Assembly (NCBI GenBank): GCA_965223485.1
Contig: OZ244993.1
Span: 1,426,001-1,490,000 of the forward strand
Length of the DNA: 64,000 bases
Origin: VXPQ01 sp965223485
Lineage (GTDB): Bacteria; Bacteroidota; Rhodothermia; Rhodothermales; VXPQ01
Direction of reading: 5' to 3'
Of this stretch, positions 54,401-63,400 are shown piece by piece; the stretch's first letter is position 1, and the number at the start of each line of letters is the position of its first letter. The notes below the pieces were generated by a model. The model was not told where the DNA came from and searched no databases. It worked only from the letters and a program-made list of their open reading frames with translations. Both the position numbers and the translations under genes were made by a program.

Positions 54401-57400
54401 CGCGAGCCGTCCACCTTGTGGCCCGCCTGCGTCCCCCGGCCTGACCAGTAAAGCGGGACGTCGGTGCTGGTGTCCTTGAACTCGATCTCGTCGTTCGAAT
54501 CGAGCCGCACCGGGCCGTCCGGGTTGTTGTAGTCAGACTCGTCCCGGATGAAAAGGCCGTTGTTGTCGTCGTCGCCCGACACCACCAGGTAATGGAAGAC
54601 CAGCGCGGTCGAGCCGCCGCCCGACACGTAGCCGGCCTGTCTTACCTCGCTGCCGTCGAACAGGAACTCCACAACCGGGTCCCCGGTCACGTCCACCGCG
54701 ACGTTGAAGGTCACCGTGAACCGGATCGTCTCGCCCGCCCCGTAGGTGTCGGTCTCGAGCCGCGGCGTCGAGGTCACCTCCACCGTGCGGATCGAACGCG
54801 TGCCGTCCACCTTGTGGCCCGACTGCGTCCCCCGGTCGCCGGTGTGCGCAAGGTCGGCGTCGGTCGTGCTCCCGGTGGCCTCGATCGCATCGTCGGAGTC
54901 GAGCGTCACCGCGCCGACCCGGTTGTTGAAGTCGCTGCCGTCGAGCAGGAAGATCCCGTCGTCGTCCTCGTCGCCGGGCGCCACCGTGTAGGCGAAGACC
55001 AGCGCGGTCGTGCCGCTGCCCGACTTGTATGGGGCACGGTCTTCTCCGGAGTCCAGCGAGAACGCGAATTCCGGATCCCCGGTCACCGTCACCGCCTCGC
55101 TGAACGTCACCGTGAACAGGATCTCCTCGCCCGCCCCGTAGGCGTCGGTCTCCAGCACCGGCACCGAGGTGACCGCCACGTTGGTGACCGTCGGCGCCGT
55201 GTCGTCGTCCTCGATGGTGCCCGTGGCCGTCGGGTCCGTCGCCAACTGCGCGTTCGTCGACACGCCCGACAGCGTCACCGTGAAGGTCTCGTCATCCTCG
55301 TCCGTGCTGTCGTCGGTCACCGGCACCGTGAACGTCGTCGTCTCGGCGTCCGGCTCGAACTCCACGTCCCCCGTCTTCGTCGTCGCGAGATCCGCCGCCA
55401 CCGCCGTGTCGTCGGTCTCGATCGACGCCGTCCAGGTCGCCGTCACCTTCGCCGAGACCCCCGCCGTCAGCGTCGCCGTGAACGTCACGCCGGCGTCCTC
55501 GGCGCCCGAGGCATCGGCGATGCTCAGCGTCGGCAGGATGCTGGCGGCGGCCACCGCGCTCGTGGGGGCGCTCGCCAGCGTGTTCGCAAACCCGCCGTTG
55601 TCGGTCCAGCTCGCCTTCGCCGCGAGCGTCGCGCCGAGGTCGGCTTCGACCACCGTGTAGGTCGCCGACGTCTCCCCGGAAATCTCCGTCTCGCTGCCGC
55701 CGTCCGGCGTGCGGTACCACTTCCAGGTGGGCGCGAACGGGTCGGGCAGCCCGTCCGGGTCGGCCGCGTCCGCGATCGACGCCGTCAATGCGTCGCCCAC
55801 CATGGGCGTGGTGTCGCCGATGGTCACCGTCCCCGACTGGCCCTCGTCCGCGTTGGTCACCGTCACCGCAATCGTCTGGGTCGCGGTCATCACCCGCGTG
55901 CCCGCGCCGCTGGTCGCCGTCACCTCCACCACGTAGGTGTTGTTGGTGTCGGAATCGTCCGGGTCCTCGTAGTCCGGCACCGCGTCGAAACGCATCAGGC
56001 CGGTCGGCCCGCTGATCCGGAACAGCGTCTCGTCCGCCCCGCCGGTGATCGCGTAGCCCGTGACGTCGTCATCCGTATCGGAGTCCGTCGCCTGCACTAT
56101 GCCCACCCTGGCCTGGTTCTCCGCCGCGTCGAAGGCGGCCGAAGACGTGAAGTTCGGCGCGACGTTGCCCGTCGTCCGCGAGCCGTCCACCTTGTGGCCG
56201 GACAGCGTGCCCACCTCGTCATGGTCGAGGTCCGCCGCCCGGTCCGTGACCGCGCTCGTGATCTCGCCGTTCTGGGGCTCGCCGTTGCGGTTGCCGTCCA
56301 GCGTCCGGCTGTCGTCCCCGATCCAGATGCCGTTGTCGTCGTCGTCGCCCGCCACCACGGTGTAGCCGAACACCAGCGTCGCCGTGCCCGAGCCGCGCAA
56401 CAGCGGCGCGCGCCTGGCCCCGGCCACCGACAGCACGAAGTCCGTGCCGGCCGTGGCGTCCACCGCGGCGCTGAACCGCACCTCGATCTCGATGACCTCG
56501 CCGAGGCCGTAGGTGTCCGTCTCCGCGGTCGGGATGGAGATCACCGACACGCCGTCCGAGACGATGATGGGGTCGCGGTTCACCCGGTGATCCGAATCCG
56601 CGTCCAGGGCGGCGTGGTCGAGCACCGCGTCCGTGCTGGAGTCGCCGTCCATGTGGATCGCGCCGCCGTTCAGCTCCAGCGCGTCGGCGGCGATGGAGAC
56701 GCCGTCCTGGTCGTGGTCGGCCGCGGTCACCGTGTAGACGAACGCCAGTTCGTCGTCGTCGCTGTCGCTCGCCGAGTAGTCCGCGTAGCGGGTGTCCGAG
56801 CCGACGGTCAGCGCGATGCGCGGCGTGCCGCTCGCCGTGTCCACCGTCACGTCGTCGGTGAAGCCCACGGCCACCTCGATGTCTTCGCCGGCGACGTAGC
56901 TGTCGTGCGCGGCCGGGTCGGACTCGATCCGCACGCCGCCGATGGCGACCCGCGGCTCGGCGTTGATCGTGCCCCGGACCCGCATGGCGAATTGCTGGTT
57001 CCAATTGCTCCAGCTCGACCCGTTGGCGCTGTATTGGGTTCTGTCCTCGATGCTCCACCCGCTCTCGGCACTCGTCTCGGCGTCCGGGCCGTCCGTCATG
57101 ACGAGATTGCTCGTGTCGCCCTCGCGCCACCGCACCCGGACGAAGTACGTTCCGGCCGCCAGCGCGGTGCCCGCGGGCGCGGCGAACGTGTTGCTGCCGG
57201 CGGCCAGCGCGCCCGACAGGTCCAGGTTCGCCAGATATGTTCCCGGTTTGCTGCCGTCGCGCGCGTGCAGCGTCACCGTCACGCGCGCGTTGTCGGGCAC
57301 GCGCCTGAAGGGGATGTCGACCGCGGTCAGGGTGAACCCGGCGCCGGCCGTGAACGTCTCGGCGAAGTAGTGGCGCTGGGCGGCGCCGGAAGGGTTGAAG

Positions 57401-60400
57401 TTCAGGTTGAAGTCGGACGGCGAGTCCGCGGGGTAGTTGCTGACCAGCACGTCGGCGGGCGTCATCGGCATCATGGTCCCGTCGTCGTCCTCGATCGTGC
57501 CCATGGCGGCGGTCGTCGTGCCCAGCGTCGCGTTGGTCGGGTTCGACAACGTCAGCGTGAAGGTCTCGTCCTCCTCCTCGTCGGTGTCGTCCGTCGTCTG
57601 CACCTCGATCGTCCCGGTGGCGGTCGCATTTGCCGCCAGGATGGTCAGCGTGCCGTCCGCCGCCGTGAAGTCCGTGCCCGAGGTCGCCGTGTCGCCGGTC
57701 TCCACCGACGTCGCGTAGTCCACTGTCACGTCGCGCCCGCTCACCGCCGAGAGCGTCACTTCGAACTCGACCTTGCCGCCCTCGGTCGCCGTCGCGTCCG
57801 CCACCGTCACCGTCGGCGTCGGGTCGTTGTCGTTGATCGTGCCCTTCGCCGTCGGGTCCGTCGCCAGCTGCGCGTTGGTCGACACGCCCGACAGCGTCAC
57901 CGTGAAGGTCTCGTCCTCCTCGTCGGCGGTGTCCTCCTTCGTCGCCACGGTGAACGTCGCCATCGTCTGGCTCGTGCTCGCGCTGAAGGTCAGCGTCCCG
58001 GTCGCCGCCGACAGGTCGGTGAAGTCACCCGTCTCCGCCGTGTTGCCCGTCTCCAGCGACGCCGTCCAGGTGACCGTCACGTCCGCCGCCGCCGTTGCCG
58101 ACAGCGTTGCCGTGAAGGTCACGTTGCCGCCCTCGGTCCCCGCGGCGTCCGCGATGCTCAGGGTCGGCAGGGTCGTCTCCGCCGACAGGATCTCCGTCGG
58201 CTCACTCCCGGTCGCCTTGGCGAACTCGTAGCCCGAGTGTTTCGTGGGCAGGGACGGCTGGGTGCTCAGGTCAATGTCCACCGTCACCGCCGCCGTCGTC
58301 CCGGACGTGCGGGTCACGGTCTGCGCCGTGCCGTCCACCGAGCCCGCCGCCACGGCGAGCTTCGTGTCGCTGGCCGGGAGCGAGCCGTTCACCACCGTGG
58401 GCGTGAAGTCCACCGCGAACGGCGCCCCCGCCGCCACCTTCGCCCGCGCCCGGTCGGTCCCCACCTTCTCCACCGTCACCGTGAGCGGAAGGTCGTCGCC
58501 GCTGTTGGGGTTGTTGCCGAGTGACAGCGTACCCGCAGCCAGCGCCGTCAGGCCGGTGAACGCCCCGTCGGGAAGCGCGTCCAGATCGTTGTCGTTCAGC
58601 GTGAGGCTCGTCAGCGCCGTCAGGTCCTTGAACACCTCGTCGGGGAGCGAACTCAGATCGTTACCGGACAGGTGGAGAGTTTCCAGCGCCATCAGGCCGT
58701 CGAACACCTCGTCGGGGAGCGAAGTCAGTTGGTTGTTGTGTAGTCGGAGACTTTCCACCGCCGTCACGTCGTCGAACACGCCGTCGGGAAGCGAGGTGAG
58801 GTCGTCGTTGTCGTGCAGATAGAGACGCGTGAGGCCCGTCAGGCCGGAGAACACGCCCAGGGGAAGCGAGCTGAAATCGTTGTCGGGCAGATAGAGCCGG
58901 TCCAGGGCCGTCAGGCCCGCGAAATCGCCCGACTGGAGCGACGCGATCCCCTCATCTTCGAGGTCCAGAGTGCCCGTGATCGCCGCCAGGTTCGCTACCG
59001 TCACCTCGTTGCAGTCCGTGACGCCGGGGACCTCGTCCAGGATCCCGTCGCGCACCTGCTGCGTGCGGCCGCAGATGCCCGGCGTCGGCGTCACCGGGCC
59101 CGCCTCGTCCGCCGTGCCGTTGCCCGCGTCGTTCACCGCCCGCAGCTCGAACGTGTAGGCCACCTCGTTCGTCAGCCCCGTCACCGTGTAACCCTTCTGG
59201 TTCGCGCCGCCCGGCGCGCTCATCTCGATCGGCGTGAAGGCCGTGGGATAGCTCCCGCTCCCCTCCTTCCGCCGAACCTCGTGGCGCGTGATGTTCGCGC
59301 CCGGCGCCGGCGCGTCCCACGTCAGCTCGACCTGCGTGTCGCCCACCCTCGCCAGGAAATTCGACGGCGCCGCCGGCACGTCGTCGTTCTCGATCGTGCC
59401 CGTCGCGGTCGGGTCCGCCGCCAGCGCCGCGTTCGTCGACACGCCCGAGAGCGTCACCGTGAAGGTCTCGTCCGCCTCGTTGGCGGTGTCCTGCGCCGTC
59501 GGCACGTCGAACGTGCCCGTATCCTGGCCCATCGTGACGGTCACCATCCCCGTCTTCGTCGTCGCGAGATCCGCCGCCACCGCCGTGTCGTCGGTCTCGA
59601 TCGACGCCGTCCAGGTCGCCGTCACCATCGCCGTGCTCGACGCCGACAGCATCACGGTGAAGGTCACGTTGCCGCCCTCGGTCCCCGCGGCATCGTCGAC
59701 GCTCAGGGTCGGCAGCACGCTGGCGGCGGCCACCGCGCTCGTGGGCGCGCTTGAGAGCGTGTTCACGAACGCGCCCTTGTCGGTCCAGGTCGCCTTCGCC
59801 GTGAGCATCGCCCCGAGGTCTGCCTCGACCACCGTGTAGGTCGCCGACGCCGCCCCGGTGATCTCCGTCTCGCTGCCGCCGTCCGGCGTGCGGTACCACT
59901 GCCAGGTAGGCGCGAACGGGTCGGGCAGCCCGTCCGGGTCGGCCGCGTCCGCGGTCGACGCCGTCAGTTCGTCGCCCACCATGGGCGTGGTGTTGTCGAT
60001 GGTCGCCGTCCCCGACTGGCCCTCGTCCACGTTGGTCACCGTCACCGTGATCGTCTGGGTCGCGGTCTTCTCCCGCGCGTCCGCGCCGCTGGTCGCCTGG
60101 ACCGTCACCTCGTGGACGTTGTCGGTGCCGGAGTCCTGCGGATCCTCGAAGTCCGGCGCCGCCGCGAACGTCAGCGCGCCGGTCGTCCCGTCGATCGCGA
60201 ACAGCGCCTGGTCCGCGCCGCCGCTGATCGCGTAGCCCGTGACGGCGTCGTCCGCGTCGCCGTCGGTCGCCGCCACCGTGCCCGCCGCAGTCTGGTTCTC
60301 CGCCGCGTCGAACGCCGCATCGGAGGTGAACGAGGGCGCTTCGTTCATCGCCGCGTCATCGTCGGTAATCGTGCCCCGCGCCGTCGGGGGGGTCGGCAGC

Positions 60401-63400
60401 GTCACGTTCGACGCGTTCGAGAACGTCACCGTGAAGGTCTCGTCGTTCTCGACGGCCGTGTCCTCGGTCGTCGACACCGTGAACGTCTCCACCGTGTCGC
60501 CCGCCTGGAAGGTCAGCGTCCCCGAAGCCTCCGTGAAGTCGGAGCCGTCGTCCGCCGCGGTGTCGCCCAGCGCGTCGTTGTAGGCGGCCTCCCAGTCCAC
60601 CGTCACCTGCTTGCCGCTCGGCGGCGCGAGCGTCGCCGTGAAGGTCAGGACGCCGCCTTCGGGCGCCGAGACGTCGGCCACGCTCAGCGCCGGCGGATCG
60701 TCGTCGTCGCGAATCGTGCCCTTCGCCGTCGGAGCCAATATGGTCGTGTTGGTCGGGTTCGACAGCGTCACCGTGAAGGTCTCGTCCGCCTCGTCCGCGG
60801 CGTCGTCCACGATCGGCACCGTGAACTTGCCGTTACGCTCGCCCTTCGCGATCGTCACCCTCCCGAACGACAGCGCCCCCCCTGCGAGGTCCGCCTCGGC
60901 CGCCGTGTCGCCGCTTTCGATGGTCGCCGTCCAGGTGACCGCCACCTCCGCATGGGCGTTGTCATTCAGGCGTATCGTGAACTCGACCCCTTCGTCCTCG
61001 TCCCCCGCCGCACCGGGGAAGTTGTTCATAAGCGGCAGCCGGTTGGACTGGTTCACGACCGCGGGCACCCCGCCGGCGCCGGTGGTGAAGTCCTCGACCT
61101 CGGTGCCGTCGTCGTTGGCGAGGGCACGGCTGCCGGCCGCGGACCGGTCGTAGCTCAGCTCGACGGGCTGGCCCTGGAAGATAAAGGGCGACGATACGTG
61201 GAGCTCGAAGACGTTGTTACTACCAGGCACCTCGCCGATCCTGGTGATATTTCGGTTGCTGCCGTCGGCGGTGGCCGAGAAGGCGGAACGCAACTCGCTG
61301 TCGTTCGGCGCCGACGCTATATCCTGATCGAACTGGATTCGGATTGCCCTTCCGCCACTATCACTGCGCACCGTCGCCCTCGTGAGTACCGGCGGGCCCG
61401 CCGTCGTCCTCTCCGCGTCCGAGGGGCTCGACCATTCGCTGGGCGTCTCGCCGTTCAGCGCCTGCACCCGCACCTGGTACTGCGTGTTCGCCGTCAGCCC
61501 GGTGATCGTCGCGGTGACCGCCGTGCCGGCGTGCGTGAAGTCCATCCACGCGCCGTCCGGGCGCTCGCGGTACTGCACGTTGTAGCCGCTGATCGCCGGG
61601 CCGCCGTTCAGCCCCGGCTCGATCCAGGTCGCGGTCAGGCTCGTCGTCGAGTCCGAGATCGCGGCCAGCGTCGGCTTGGCCGGCTGCTCCGGCTGCTCCG
61701 CCGCGTCCGTCACCGTCACCATGAACGTCCGGGTCGCCGTCGCCTCCCGGTCCCCCGTGCCGCTGGTCGCCTGGATCGTCACCTCGTACGTGTTGTCGGT
61801 GTCGGAGTCGTTCGGGTCCTCGAAGTTCGACGCCGTCTTGAACGTCAGCACGCCGGTGGACGCGACGATCTCGAACAGCGCCTGGTCCGCGCCGCCGGTG
61901 ATCGCGTAGCCCGTGATGTCATCGCCCGTGTCGTTGTCGACCGCCTCCACCGTGACCACCGCCGAGACGTTCTCCGCCACGCTGATCGCCGCCGGCGTGG
62001 CGAACGAGGCTCCCTGGTTCGTCCTCTCCGCGTCCGAGGGGTCCGACCAGTCGCTCGGCGTCTCGCCGTTCAGCGCCTGCACCCGCGCCTGGTAGTCCGT
62101 GTTCGCCGCCAGCCCGGTGATCGTCGCGGTGAGATCCGTGCCGGTGTGGGGGAAGTCGGTCCAGTCGCCCGTCGCGCCTGCGCGGTACTCCAGCTTGTAG
62201 CCGATGATCTCCGGGCCGCCGTTCTTGCCCGGCTTCGCCCAGGTCGCGGTCAGGCTCGTCGCCGAGCCCGTGACCGCCGCCAGCGTCGGTGCGGCCGGCG
62301 TGTCCGATTGCTCGGCGACGTCCGTGACGCTGATAACCACCGGGATCGTGTCGCTGCCGCCGAAGCCGTCCTCGACCTTCGCCGTCAACGAGTAGAGGTC
62401 TTTCGTCTCGTGGTCGTAGTCCACGTTCGCCACGGTCGTGATCTCGCTCGTAACCGAATCGATGGCGAAGGACGCCGCGTCCGTCCCCTCCAGGCTGTAC
62501 TCCAGCGTGTCGTCGTCGGCGTCCGTCGCCGGCACCGTTGCGACCACAACGGTGCCCGCGGTGCTGTTCTCCGGCACGGTGAGACTCACCAGCATCCCGT
62601 CGAACGTCGGGTCGCTGTTGTCCGCTCTGCGCGAGCCGTCCACCTTGTGGCCTGACTGCGTCCCACGGCCTTCCCAGTAGAGCGGGACGTTGGTGCTGGT
62701 GCCAGCGAACCGGACCGTGTCGTCCGCATCGAGCCGCACCGGGCCGTTCGGGCTGTTGAAGTCGTCTTCGTCACGCAGGAAGATGCCGTTGTCGTCCGCG
62801 TCGGTCGGCGCCACGGTGTGGGCGAAGACCAGCGCGGTGCTGCCGGCGCCCGAGTCGAGCGCTGCGTCGACGTCCGAACTGCCGAGCGCGAACCGGAACA
62901 CCGGGTCCCCGGCCACGTCCACCGCGGTGTTGAAGGTCACCGTGAACAGGATCTTCTCGCCCACCCCGTAGGTGTCCGGCGTCGTCTCGCCCGGCGAGGT
63001 CAGCGCCGGCGTCGAGGTCACCGCCACCGAGACGATCGAGCGCGAGCCGTCCACCTTGTGGCCGGACTGCCTGCCGGGCGCGCTGTGATCGAGGACCGCG
63101 TCCAGCCCGGTGGCCACGCTCGTGATCGCGCCGTTCTGGGGCGTGCCGTTGCGGTTGCCCGCCAGCGTCCGGTCCCCGTCTCCCATCCAGATGCCGTCGT
63201 CGTCCTCGTCCCCGGCCTGCACGGTGTAGCCGAACACCAGCGTGTTCGTGCCGTTGCCGCTCAGCAGCGCCGCGCGCTTGGCGCCGCCCACCGACAGCAC
63301 GAAGTCCGTGCCGGCCGCGGCGTTCACCGGCGCGCTGAAGTCCACCGCGACCGCGATGGTCTCGCCGGCCCCGTAGGTGTCCGACGCGAGCACCGGCACC

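Noticed and set aside
51238..62655. Very long plus-strand reading frames (51238-54444, 54592-58524, 60112-62655) rich in Arg, His and Val
   Set aside because: They lie antisense to the clear Calx-beta/cadherin/T9SS gene. Their composition is the mirror of its GC-biased codons and they contain no recognisable domain.
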